Source: Galeopsis tetrahit
Lineage: Eukaryota > Streptophyta > Magnoliopsida > Lamiales > Lamiaceae
Length of the DNA: 64,000 nt
Reading direction: 5' to 3'
NCBI GenBank assembly: GCA_963675135.1
Contig: OY776129.1
Location: forward strand, 45,954,141 to 46,018,140
Within the stretch, counting starts at the first letter, position 1; each line of letters opens with the position of its first letter. The notes under the pieces were generated by a model, which was not told the DNA's origin, searched no databases, and worked only from the letters and a program-made list of their open reading frames with translations. Both the position numbers and the translations under genes were made by a program. Positions 12,983 through 24,201 of this stretch are shown in pieces.

Positions 12983-13274
12983 CTCCCTCGTCCAATTTTA
13001 TTATTTTCACTTTTATTTTTTGGTTGTTCAATTTTATTATGCCCATTCCCTTTATGGAAATAATACTATTCACACTACTTTATCTTCACCCTTCCACCAT
13101 CACTTATTTACTCAAATTGCCATTAACTTTATCAATAAACAATCACTTTACTTATAAATGGACCCCACAACATCTCATCATACCCCCAACTTATCTACTT
13201 TATACATAAACTAATCAATATTTATTAAAATTCGTGCCCGGAAAAATGGACATAATAAAATTGGACGGAGGGAG
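12983..13274. mobile_element. Stowaway-like MITE
   Basis: 292 bp with TA on both sides (12981-12982, 13275-13276). The termini CTCCCTCGTCCAATTTTATT and AATAAAATTGGACGGAGGGAG are near-perfect inverted repeats. Open frames inside it on both strands are by-products of the AT-rich sequence. Confidence 0.85.
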
Positions 13275-13518
13275 TATTATTTTAAACAATAACATAAAAA
13301 TAAAATAAAAAATTGAACATGCAATTCGCTTGAGACCTACTCATTACATAATTGTATGACTAGATACTGGGGTGGGGGGATATAATTTTTTTTGGGTGGT
13401 GGGGTGGGGTGACGGATTAGGCCAAACCTCATGATAATTTTTGTAACTATCATTAGGGTGGAAAAAATAAAGGAAAAAGGGACATATGTCTTATGGGTTT
13501 GACTATATGCACCACCAA

Positions 13519-13576
13519 TCGGAGAGATGCACTCTCCTTCCATAAAAAAAAAAAAAAAAGGAGAGATGCACTCTCC
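13519..13576. repeat. Duplicated small palindrome around poly-A
   Basis: GGAGAGATGCACTCTCC occurs at 13519-13535 and again at 13560-13576, separated by CTTCCAT-like sequence and a run of about 16 A. Each copy is a 6-bp stem with a 5-base loop. It lies just outside the 3' tail of the LINE, and may be a remnant of an earlier insertion. Confidence 0.5.
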
Positions 13577-13620
13577 CAATTAATTTTTTTTTGACAATAC
13601 AACAAGGACATACAAGAAAA

Positions 13621-14938
13621 CTAAGCTTCAAATGCTAGATCCTTGATATACTGTGAATGAAGTGTTATAGAGAAGCTGCGGCGGTCTCGTTCTGTTCTCT
13701 TGGTATATGCTGACAATCCCACACTAGGATTTCTTGCAATCTGTTCTCTTGGTATATGCTGACAATCCCACACTAGGATTTCTTGCAATATACTCCTAAT
13801 ATTCTGCACAATACCATTCTCATAATTATCTAAGATACATTTAGACGTAAGAGCGTCTATAGCTACCTTGGAGTCCGACCTGATACCCTTCACTTGTAGA
13901 TTCTTTTGCACACACTTGATGAGACCAATTTCAATTGCTCGTAATTCAGTAGCACTCACAGTTCCTGGATTGAAAATATGTTGATACCCTGCAAATAAGA
14001 TAGATTTGTCTGTATTATCAGAACATAACCAACTGCAAAAAATTGTTTCTCCTGGTTAAAAGCTGCATCTGTAAACAACAAATTGCCACTTTCATGTTGT
14101 GGGCGTTTCTCCTTTTGTCTGAGTATAGATTCTGCATTATTTCTTCCCACAACGTTGGACACCATGAAATCTTGCCAATACGAGAATACCCACTAAATCT
14201 TGAAATAATTGGCTTTTTTATCCAGCATATTGCTTTTTTAATCAGAATGTATCCAAGAACATCGTTCTTTCCATATTGCCCATGCCACCATGAATATGAG
14301 AGCCAAACATTCCGAATTAACATGCTTTCCCAACAACAAAATTAAATCCTTACTATCCCCTTGGCACAATTTTTTTAGCAGACTCCAAAATCTAAATTTC
14401 TTCCATGTATATTTTGCAAAAGGACATTTAAACATGCAATGCAAAGAGTCTGCAAAGTGTGATCCACAACACATACATTTAGGATTAATAGGAATATGAT
14501 GATCAGCTAGATTACCTTCCGTAGGTATTAAATCATTCAGAAACTTCCACCTAAAAATACGAACTTTCGGTGGTACCTTCAGATTCCATATTTCCTTGAA
14601 GACGTGCCTTGCAATATTCTGATCAGAGGAGCCTGGCCTTTCTGCACTTCCTGTTTCCAACTCTTGTAAAAAAGATAAGGCATATCCAGATGCAACCGAA
14701 TACTTCCCTGTTGAAGAGTTCTGTCAAAATAATTGATCTTTTTCATTCTCTTCATATAAAGGGGTTTTAAGTATGACATCAGCTTCAAAGGGTAAAAAAA
14801 ATCAAGTCTTCATTCCATGTTCCACTGTTAGTAATAAACCGGCTAACTGTAGAGGCACTTGCAATTTTTGAGTTTATTCTTCCTCCCTTTAGCCCTTGAA
14901 CCCACTTATCTTTAAACACATGTATATCCTTGCCATTA
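13621..14938 (-). pseudogene. LINE ORF2 3' part: zf-RVT and RNase H, frameshifted
   Basis: The C-terminal part of the LINE polyprotein is spread over several frames. Pieces seen: a WRVSNGKDI segment at about 14930; the zinc-binding region at 14660-14238 (CMCCGSHFADSLHC near 14477-14436); LLFTDAAFNQEKQFFAVGY near 14090 with the first RNase H aspartate; and ATELRAIEIGL at about 13950 with the second acidic residue. At least three frame changes and a 49-bp duplication break it, so it cannot encode a working protein. Confidence 0.8.
13691..13788. repeat. Perfect 49-bp tandem duplication
   Basis: Positions 13691-13739 are repeated exactly at 13740-13788 (unit beginning TCTGTTCTCTTGGTATATGC). It lies in the RNase H part of the LINE and shifts the frame, since 49 is not a multiple of three. 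Confidence 0.9.
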
Positions 14939-17743
14939 CTAACTCTCCATTGTACCCCTTCTTCCAAAAGTTCCTTGCTCCACACCAAAGATCTCCAAAC
15001 ATAAGACGGGGTTGGATCCCACTTCTGCTTCCAACACATTTGAATGTTTAAAGTAACGTGCTTTAAAAACCTGGCTAAGCAAAGTGTTGTGCATTGTAGA
15101 GATCCTACATAGTTGCTTTGCAAGAAGAGCTTTATTGAAATGAACAAAACATCTGAATCCTAAGCCCCCTTCTTCCTTAGGCTTACACATGACTTTCCAT
15201 TTTCTCCAATGTAACTTCCTCCATTTTTCATTGTCTCCCCACCAAAAACCTGCAATAATCATTTCCATCTCCGAGCATATAGAAACCGGAATTCTAAAAC
15301 AAGACATGGCATAAGCTGGAATTGCTTGTAAGACCGCTTTAATAAGTACTTCCTTACCTCCTTCCGAGAAAAACTTGTGATTCCATGACATGATCTTCTT
15401 TCGGACTTTATCAATTAAGTATCCAAACTTGATTTTTTTAGCTCTAGGAATCATTGTTGGCAGCCCCAAATACAATTCATGCCCCTTTGAAGATCGTATG
15501 CCCAAAATATTTTTCATCTCATCAATATTCAATTGACACGTATGTGGACGGAAAGTGATTGAAGATTTATCCCGATTTATCAACTGCCCCGAAGCTCTTT
15601 CATACACATAAAGACAATTTCTCAATGCTTGAGCTTCCACCTTTGTTGCTTTCAGGAAAAGAAGACTATCATCAGCAAAAAGGAGATGAGAGATGACAGG
15701 AGTTGTGCGTGCAATTTTAATTCCCGAGATTTGTTTAACAACTGTGGCTTTAGAAATTATGGATGAAAAAACTTGAGCACATAAAACGAAAAGATAAGGT
15801 GATAAGGGATCACCCTGTCGAAGCCCTCTGGAAGGATAGAAACTACTTGTAAGATCACCATTAATCTTAACACAATATGATACTGAAGAGACACATTTCC
15901 AGATGATATTAATCCATTTACTCGAAAAATCAAGAGTTTGCAATACTTCCATTAGAAACGACCATTCAAGCCTGTCATATGCTTTGCTCATGTCCAGTTT
16001 CAAGGCCGCAAAACCCTCCTTGCTCTTTGATGATTTTAGATAATGCATTCCTTCATAAGCAAGAAGAATATTATCACTAATAAGTCTCCCAGGAACAAAA
16101 GCACTTTGGCATTGATCAATAATGCTTCCCATGATACTTTTGAGCATGTTTGTGATGGCACGAGCTAAGATTCGATAGCTGACATTACACAAGCTAATTG
16201 GTCTATAGTGCTCAGCAATAGTTGGATCATTAATTTTCGGAATAAGAGTAATGACTGTCTTGTTCCATTCATCAATTGATCCATCATCATTAAGAACATT
16301 AAGCATGGCAGTTGAAATATCATCCCCAATAATCGACCAGTTTGATTGGTAAAACGATGCTGGAAAACCATCTGGCCCCGGGGCTTTCCAAGGGTTAAGA
16401 TCGTTCACAGCCCTATTGATTTCAGCTCTTGTGAAGGGAGTATCAAGATAGCAAGACATATCATGGGTTATACTATGAGACAAGTGTTGTGTGGCACGTT
16501 TAATCTCTAAAGGAGTCGGTTTATTGGAAGCATAAATCTTAAGAAAGTATTCACGAAATACCTGTTGAACTGCTCCATGATCTACAATCCAATTCCCTGA
16601 TTGATCTTGAAACCCTTTAATGGCATTAGTTCTTCTCCGTATGTTGGCCCGAGAATGAAAGAAATTAGTATTTCTATCCCCTTCTTTCAACCACAAAACA
16701 CGAGCTCTTTGCTTCCAAAACCACTCTTCCTGGGTGTGAAGTTTTGCAACTTCCCTTTCCAATCTCTCCACCCTTTGCATATCAGGAATTTTATCATCAT
16801 TATTTAACTCCTCGTTGATTGGTGCTTGAAATTCCTTTAATCTCCTAGAAAGTGTCCCCCCTTTATTTTTTGACCATTCACTGAGGACCTTGCTACACGT
16901 ATCCAATGATTCATACAACTTCATATTATTATTGACTTTTCTCCAAGCCACACCCAATACTTTGTGAAAATCATATTCCTTAAGCCAATAATTCTCAAAT
17001 TTGAAAGGTTTGTAGCTTTGGCTAGGAAGAACAAGAGTATTGTACTCAAAATTAATCATTATTGGTCTATGATCTGAACCCATGAAATCCATTGTCCTTG
17101 CATAATAATTTGGGAATAATGAAAGCCAATCTTCATTTGCAAAAAATCTATCAAGCTTTTCTTTAATGTAATAAGTTCCTTTTCTCTTGTTATGCCAAGT
17201 ATACTTTGGTCCCTTTGTCTTTAAACAAACCAATTCATTATAAGTAATGGCCTCCTGAAACAAGAGAGTTTGATCATAAGCTTTCTTCTTTTCCCCCATT
17301 TTATCTGAAGTGTAAAGAGTTTCATTAAAGTCACCTCCAATTAGCCAAGCCTTAGGAGATTCATTCAAGTATTTCTTTAATCTTCTCAAAAGCTGCCATG
17401 AGTAGCTTTTAAAACTTGAGTTTGGGTGACCATAAAATCCTGTGAATCTCCACTTGAAAGATGAAAACATAATCGAACAATCAATATGGCCTTTGGAATA
17501 TGATAAGATAGAAACATTGCAATCATTCCAAAACAGAGGCAAACCTCCAGAAAGTCCACATGCATTAACATTGAAACAACACCTAAAGCCAAGCTTAACT
17601 TTCAAAGCATCAACAAAAGAAGAGCCACATTTTGTTTCAGAAATAAACATGATAGAAGGTCGACTATTGCAAATAAGTCTAGACAGCCGACCAAAAGCAC
17701 GGGAGTTACAAACACCCCGTGCGTTCCAACATATAATCCTCAT
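14939..17743 (-). pseudogene. LINE ORF2 5' part: endonuclease and reverse transcriptase
   Basis: An open frame of 934 aa starting MRIICWNARGV. The apurinic-type endonuclease fills roughly the first 230 residues, with ISETKCGS, GGDFNE and SDHRPI motifs. The reverse transcriptase follows, with DMSKAYDRLEWSF, GLRQGDPLSPYLFVL and the catalytic box LLFADDSLLF. The enzyme would nick genomic DNA and copy the element RNA in place. The frame breaks at about 14939 within the post-RT region, so the element as a whole is dead although the EN-RT frame is still open. Confidence 0.9.
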
Positions 17744-17789
17744 TCAGTCTTAACGCAGACAAGTATTAAATGTAGCAACTCCACAACAA

Positions 17790-18848
17790 GGGTCTTTCTA
17801 TCGTCAGGAAGGCTTCGCCCTTCCTGATAACAGGAAACACATTAAATACCATTGGATCAATGATCCAACGTATATAATTATTTGTATATGATTGCACTTC
17901 GCAATAGTGCGTTTGCTCTATGCAATGTGCAATCGCACAACTTCGCCTTACTAATAAATTAAATTAATAAATATAAAATGACGAAATTATCCCTTTAATT
18001 TAAATTAATATAAAATATTTAATTACAAAATTACTTATATCCTTATTAACATTTTGTTTTTAAATTACCAATAATATATAAACAAATTAAAAAAAAAAAA
18101 AACAATGTATGCTTCACTGCTTGTTCTTCATAGTCTCCAAACAAACAAAAAAAAAGTTATTTCATTAATCATCATCGTCTTCACCATTTTTGCTCTACCC
18201 TAACTTCACAATCTCCATGAGAAGAACACTTCTTTTTCACCCTCTTTATCCTTCAACACAAGAAATTAAAACACATTTAGGGTTCCTCACAATATGGGAA
18301 AATTTCAAAATTCTGAAAGCAGGGCTTGAATAATAAAAACTGGGGTAGGAAAAATGATGAGAAAGGAGTGATTTGGCATTAAAATTGTGGGAAGAAACAC
18401 TAAGATTCTAAAATTTTAAAAGGGGATCGAGAAACTGTTACGGCGGTGGGAGAAATTACGATGTGTGATCCCCCTTCTTGTCTGATTGTTAATTATGGTT
18501 TCTACAGCAAAGACAATGACAGACGATGAATAAGGCTTCAGCCTTCAGCGGCAAAGGCAACGACAGACGATGAAGATGGCTTCTATTGTTCTTCATCTTT
18601 GCGATTTTTTTTTCTCTGGCGTTTTGATATTTGGTTGAATTAATTATTAAATCTAATTTAAAGAATATTTAATTAAAAACACTGTAAGGGTTTTTTTAGT
18701 AATTTTATATTTTTATCCAATAATATTAATTATTTTATTTCATTGCGAAGTTAGATCGCCGTATGACGAAACTATATTATGTGTCAAATTTTAATTGGGC
18801 TCCTATCGTCAGGAAGGGCGAACCTGATTCCTGACCATAGAAAAACCC
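17790..18848. mobile_element. Non-autonomous MULE with hairpin ends
   Basis: 1059 bp flanked by the 9-bp direct repeat CCACAACAA (17781-17789, 18849-18857). The ends are inverted repeats: GGGTCTTTCTAT at the left against GGGTTTTTCTAT read from the right, followed by GTCAGGAA and TTCGCCCTTCCTGA. Within each end the sequence is itself a stem-loop (TCAGGAAGG ... CCTTCCTGA). A 9-bp duplication is the Mutator signature. No transposase frame. It interrupts the sequence upstream of the LINE ORF2. Confidence 0.85.
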
Positions 18849-18857
18849 CCACAACAA

Positions 18858-19440
18858 TTCCCAAATCTCACTAAACTCAAACTGCTATTAAACTTTCTCC
18901 CCAAACTATAAAAATTCACAACAAGAAACTAAAACATCTCAAAATTAGAAAGAAGGGTTTTCCAACTGACCCGGAAGCATCCCGAAAAACCTAGAGAATC
19001 TCTCAACTCTTGAATGGAAATTCCAGATTTTTGGAGATGGGTTTATCGTTGAAAATCACCTTGAGAGCTTTCTTCAATTCCAATTGATGGGATTAAATAA
19101 AGTTTCAGCTTTTACATCACTTTTCGTAGCTTTGTTGCAATAGAAAAAAAGAACTAAATTGGGCAGAAGTGGCTCGGCGACGGAGAAGCAGACACTCGGC
19201 GGAGCGACTGAGGTGGGCAGATGCTTGACAGTGCAGTTTCGTCCGTACGGAGTGGTATGACTTCGATTGGGCGGACGGCGGCGTAGGCAGCTTTTCAAGC
19301 TTTTGGCTGAATTAGACTGGTCAGAAGGGTGGGCAGTTGCACCGTGGCGTGGCGGTGACGACCGACTCGCGGCGGTGAGGAGTAACGCACGGCGGCGTGG
19401 AGTCTAATTTATTAATAAAATAATAGGGTGAAAAACCATA
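18858..19440. other. Probable LINE 5' region and GC-rich remnant
   Basis: The first ~200 bp would be continuous with the sequence upstream of LINE ORF2 before the MULE arrived. From about 19150 to 19400 it becomes GC-rich (GGCGG motifs). No recognisable ORF1 or host protein domain was found on either strand. Confidence 0.35.
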
Positions 19441-19461
19441 AATACCCTTTAAATAAATTGC

Positions 19462-20890
19462 TGGGCACTAAATGCATCCCCTTACTAGACGCACCCCCTA
19501 TTATCATTCTTTCCCCTTTCCCCCTAAACCACCATTTCCGGTGATCACCAAGCCAAAAAAATCCAAAAATTACAATATATACTTGAAAAAATCAAAATTT
19601 TTTTTTTATAAATTTCGATCAACCAGTGTCGACCATATACACTCCCGTCGACAACGACTCGTCGACGAAAGTATATACGGTAGACACTGATTGGTCGGAA
19701 AAAAAAATCGACAGCTTAATGTCGACCAAACACACTCTCGTCGACAACTTAATGTCGACCAAACACACTCTCGTCGACTCGACATTAAGCTGTCGAAAAT
19801 ATTAAAAAAAAAGGGTTTCTGCAGAAAACCCTAACTAAAAAATTGTGGAATTGAGATCGAGGGAGGGAGAGGGAGACTGAATGAACAAATCTGAATGGTG
19901 TGGCCGACATCTTGGACAAATAAGGAGGCGACGGCGAGCGGGAGGCCGCCGAACGGGGAAGGGGGAAGACAAATACAGAAAAAAAAGGGTAGAGGACGGC
20001 CCGCGACGGCCCAAGGCAGTGGTTGGGCCTAGGAGTGTTAAAAAAAACCCGGATCGACCGGTTAGTTTCCGGTCCGGCAAATTTTGGATTTCGGTCTTCC
20101 GGTCCGGACCGGAATTTTTTTTTTACTAATTAACTCTCATTTATTTTTCAAAATCAAGTAATTGGTGAGAATGTGTTGAGATCTATTATATTTTTTGCAA
20201 ATATATAATTTAACAAACATATTTAATTTATTTTTAGGGTCAAAAGATCATTAATAATAATGTAAAACAAATTCACATTGACGTAGATTGATTTCAAATA
20301 AAGAGCAAACACTTTAATTTTCATACACAAATTCATCAATCTTGTTCTTGCTTCCATAAACTTGAAAAAATATTATTATTTTTTTTTTAAAAAAAAAATC
20401 TGGTCCAACCGGTCCAAACCCGGACAAGATCGGAATTTACCGGTCCGATTTTGGACTGGTGCACACCCCTAGTTGGGCCGCCGCGGCGAGGGTGGGGTCA
20501 ACGAGGGGGAGGGGGCCGCCGGACGGGGTTGCGGGGAGGGAGGAAATTTACAGAAATTTGGGGAAGGGGGCGCGTCGGTTGGGGTTGCGGCGGGGTCGCG
20601 TTGGTAGCGACGGCCGACGGTTGGGAGAGGGTGGCGGGGTCGCGTCGGCTGGGGTTGCGGCGGGGTCGCGTGGGTGGTGGGTTGGTTGGGGGAAAGGGGG
20701 AAGAGGGAGGAGGCGGCGGTGGTCGCGGGGGCAGCGACAGAGATGGAGGAGGAAATGAAAGAAATTAAGATGAAGGGAGGAATTAGGGTTTTGATGTGGA
20801 AATTAGGTTTGGGGGTGTGGATAGTAATAAGAATTTTATGGAGACAAGGACAATTAAGACAATTGAGGAGGGTGCATCTATCTTAAACTG
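19462..20890. mobile_element. Probable MULE-like element with GC-rich core
   Basis: Weak terminal inverted similarity: TAGACGCACCCCCT near 19485 against AGGGTGCATCTA near 20868. Inside are an array of GTCGAC motifs with a GTCGACCAAACACACTCTC unit repeated (19660-19800), an AACCCTAA sequence at about 19828, and GC-rich blocks (19920-20020 and 20480-20750). This is the same modular layout as the better-defined MULEs at 36477 and 40905. A 9-bp target duplication could not be found, so the boundaries are approximate. A hAT element splits the GC-rich block. Confidence 0.4.
20030..20471. mobile_element. Non-autonomous hAT element, nested
   Basis: 442 bp flanked by the 8-bp duplication GTTGGGCC (20022-20029, 20472-20479). 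The ends are TAGGAGTGTT and, read inward from the right, TAGGGGTGTG. Subterminal sequence is full of CCGGTCCGG-type motifs. The 8-bp duplication and TAGGGGTG ends fit the hAT superfamily. Non-coding, AT-rich centre. Confidence 0.85.
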
Positions 20891-21939
20891 ATTTTAGAGG
20901 GAGTACATTTCTGTTCATATAGTCAAACCCATGTCTTATATGCTACTCACTTTGTTGAGGTTCAAACCTGGGCTTTCATAGCATTGTTTGTAGATTGGGT
21001 TTCCTCCACGGCCCAAAAATAATTCTCATGATAGTAAAAGGGAAAATAAATAAGAAAAGTACTACACTAATTTTTACAAGGAAAATCTAAGGATTAAATT
21101 GCATCGATCATTGGGATGCAATAGATAATATAGTTTTATTACTCTTGGGTGCAAATAAAAAATTGTATTACTATTAGTTGCAAGATAGAGTTCATAGTGT
21201 CCAAACCAAAAGTACCTCTGAGTAAGTTGATTTTATTTTACACTAAAATGCAAATTTTGTTTTCAAATTGCACCTAAGTGTAACTCCTCATAGATAATAA
21301 TGCTCTACAGACTACAGTGGGAGGAATTTTTTTCTTAGTGACTTCGCAAAGATGCGGATTCCTCGATTTCGTAGGGCCGGGGATGAGATTGGTTCCCCGG
21401 CCCCGCTGACGTTCCTAATAGATAAGCTTTGAACCTATGCACACGTTCATTATTTCCAACATGGACATGTTATCCATGACTCAATTAATTGGATGCGTTG
21501 GACAATTCTTTTCATTTAAAAGAAAGAAAAAAAGAAGAATATTTGGCATTAAACAAGAATAATACATAATCTCCGATTTAAGTAATTCAAGAATGAAATA
21601 GATCAAACACCCGATTTAGTTCCCACTCCAAGGCATAATCTTGATGAATCTGTCCTTTGTTCTGTTACAATCAAGCACGTTTCGTTTCTTGCATTCCCTC
21701 CATAACAAACTTCAGCATCAGAATATGCAGGGATAAGATAGATGATCATCTTTGGATAAGGAATAGCTCCATATCAATCTTTGTCACAAGGAAGCACCAT
21801 ACTATACTATGATCTTTCAATCGAACCAACAAAATCGACAAATTCATCGTTCACCTTTCATATGATCTGGTTATAAAGAAACATAAAAAAACTACATTCA
21901 GCTTAACATTCTTTACTGAAAATGAATAAATTAAACTAC
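20891..21939. other. Intergenic with a GC hairpin
   Basis: Mostly AT-rich. A perfect 10-bp inverted repeat, GGGCCGGGGA (21374-21383) and TCCCCGGCCC (21394-21403), with a 10-base loop stands out. No open frame of interest. The last few hundred bases include the 3' flank of the reverse-strand bHLH gene. Confidence 0.5.
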
Positions 21940-23291
21940 CTATCCAATATATATACCACTTGAATCTGGAGTATTAAGTGAGTTGAAGCCATTATGAACA
22001 ACGTTGTGAAGTTCGTCCTCCCACGCCTGCATATGCTAACGTACGAACAAGTATACGAGTCATTTTAATGTGGATACTATTTAAACAAGATGATTTCGAA
22101 AGAAATCTAACCCGAGAAGTAGGCACAAACGACGTTGAATCGAGCCCAATTGGTCTCATGCCTTGATGCCCGACCTCGTTTAGTCCGGGTTGTAGTGGGT
22201 GCAGAGGAAAAGGCATAGACAATATATCCAATTGAAAAGGTCTAGGCTGTACCATCTGTTGTCAAATTAATATAAGTTCTAAGCTAATATGATAAATGAA
22301 TCAATTATTAGATGAATGTGAAGACTGAAGACTCACATCTTTAGCTAGAAATCCCTCCACATTGAAGTCGAGCTGTGGATTCACCGTCGCGAGCTTCATC
22401 GATAAGAACTGAACACAATTGAAACGAACTTAATTAAATGTGTAGACAATTCAGATTCAAAACAAATCATATAAAATCGCATACCTCAACCTGTCGTTGT
22501 AGCGATTGTACGTAGTTGATGATCTCGTCGAGCATAACAGCTTTTCCGGTTACCTGATAAGACGAACGAATAAGACAAGTCCGGGTATGAAAGAATGATA
22601 ATTGATAAGTATGTATGCATTAAGTTACCTTGCTACAACCAGGGACAAGATCCTGGAGTAATTTCATCCTTTCACTAATTTTTTCCCTCCGTATCTAGTA
22701 CATTACAAGTAAACAATAATCATAATCATAATAAACTCTAATTCTCTAAATAAAGTGATTAATCTTTTATACAATTGTTACCCTTTCAGCTAGACTATGG
22801 CTGTTTGTAGCTTGTCCTCGTCGTGCTCGAACGTGTATGTAGTCGTCTTTCGGAGGATCAGGATCAGCTTGTTGTTGATCCCCATTTTCCTTAGAAGTAT
22901 CAGCAGCATCTGGTTCATGATTTTCAGCATTCTAACAAGCAAAACAACATTAGCCAACCATGTAACAAACATTAACAACACACAATAGATAGTTAAAGTG
23001 ATGAACCTTTTCGACTCTCTTTCGCTTGTTTAAATTCTCCTCAGCTGTGTTAACCAAACGCCCACTAAACTCAGCCTCATCACACTCATCATTCTCAATA
23101 ATCTCCCGAATTGGGACAATGGGATCGATTTCGCTAAAGCAAGAAAAGGGGCGAATAGTATTGGGAATCCAAGTGGTGGGATCATTCATAGTTTGGTCCC
23201 AAATGGAAGGGCAAAAGGATGAGGCCTCCATCATTGAACACACATTATACTCTTTTGATAGCTCAACATTGCTCCTATCATTTCCCCCCAT
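21940..23291 (-). CDS. bHLH transcription factor, group XII (bHLH74/CIB/BPE-like)
   Basis: DNA-binding regulator expected in the nucleus. Exons (reverse strand): 23291-23007, 22931-22782, 22694-22629, 22553-22485, 22408-22337, 22255-22112, 22026-21940. All introns are GT-AG in phase 0; 873 nt, 290 aa. The bHLH region spans exons 2-5: the basic part ATNSHSLAERIRREKISERM has the His-Glu-Arg set that reads a G-box, then MKLLQDLVPGC, a loop, and MLDEIINYVQSLQRQVEFLSMKLA. The block after helix 2 (LATVNPQLDFNVEGFLAKD) is typical of subfamily XII. The N-terminal half is acidic with no known domain. An in-frame ATG at 23315 would add eight residues; I preferred the MGGND start by recollection of bHLH74-like proteins. 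The C terminus is short. The exact paralogue is not resolved. Confidence 0.9.
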
Positions 23292-23635
23292 ATCTATAAA
23301 CCACCTTAATTCCAATTTCTTCTAAAACCCCTGATGATGATACCAAACAAGTTACAAGAAATTCAACATTTCAAGAATGTACAAATTAGCTCAGTCAAAC
23401 AGGGTATAGGGCCAAATAGGCCTTTGCACTGAAATTAAAGGTGCATTCATAAGCAAAAGCGTCAAGAAACAGAGTTGCAGTGTAATAGATTGTTGAAATG
23501 AAGCATTAAAAACACACAGCTGTGACTATTCATTCATTGTAAAAGGAAAAAGGGGAAGCAAGATACCGTTTTTTTCAGACTGGTGCGAACAACGCTTCAA
23601 GAAATTCAAAGTAGTGAGACTGAGCAATCAAGAAG

Positions 23636-23672
23636 AGTGGAGAGAGAAAGTGGTGGAGAGAGAGAGAGATTG
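23636..23672. promoter_or_regulatory. GA-rich tract upstream of the bHLH gene
   Basis: A purine tract of repeated GA dinucleotides (GGAGAGAGAAAGTGGTGGAG and then GAGAGAGAGAGA) lies about 350 bp upstream of the start codon; the CT strand is the coding-sense one. Such tracts are common in plant promoters and 5' leaders. Function here is inferred only. Confidence 0.35.
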
Positions 23673-23914
23673 GGGGAGTAAAGATGAGAGTAGTAGTACA
23701 TGTTATAATACCCACGCTTCGCATCAAAAAGAGAGATCTTGATGATTAAACACCAACCACCGCCACTGCTGCTGCTTCTTAAATTTGATACCCTTTGCTC
23801 TCAAACTTATTACTACTTCAATTTCACGGTCTAATTATACTCTTTTTTTAATTTTTGTGATAACAAGATAAACCATTTGTTTATTGAGATTGCATTTAGT
23901 CTATTTAAATTATA

Positions 23915-24201
23915 CTCCCTCCCTTCTATACTTGATGACTCAAATCAATTGAGCACGAGTTTTAATGAATAAATTATTTATTACTATTGTATAAGATAAA
24001 ATGGAGGTAATAAAAAAATTTCAACTTTATAAATAGTAATAAAGTTACTTTTTAGTGTAATAAAGTAGTGATATTTATTGTAATATTGTGATGTTTTAAG
24101 GAGATTGTTTAAAAAATGTTTTTGTTATTTTAGGTAACATGTAATCAAATAAGGAACACAAAAAATGATAAAATGGGTCATCAAGTATGGAATGGAGGGA
24201 G
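23915..24201. mobile_element. Stowaway-like MITE
   Basis: 287 bp with TA on both sides. The left end CTCCCTCCCTTCTATACTTG and the right end, read inward, CTCCCTCCATTCCATACTTG are inverted repeats that continue into ATGAC. Non-coding. Confidence 0.85.

Larger units (their letters stand above)
13585..17743 (-). mobile_element. L1-type LINE retrotransposon, degenerate
   Basis: Reverse-strand non-LTR element. The 3' end is marked by an eight-base T run on the + strand (13585-13592), read as a short poly-A tail. The order is endonuclease, reverse transcriptase, zinc-binding region, RNase H, which is the plant L1 ORF2 layout. The sequence upstream of ORF2 probably continues to 17780 and resumes past 18857, beyond an inserted MULE; ORF1 was not recognised. 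No flanking target duplication was found. Confidence 0.85.

Noticed and set aside
12780..13209. Open frames near 13 kb on both strands
   Set aside because: They lie in and around a Stowaway-like MITE and AT-rich flanks; composition explains them.
20451..20886. Gly/Arg-rich open frames
   Set aside because: Same cause: GC-rich block of a transposon with overlapping open frames and no domain.
20950..20985. GAGGTTCAAACCTGGGC, a tRNA B-box-like motif
   Set aside because: No matching A box or cloverleaf could be drawn around it.
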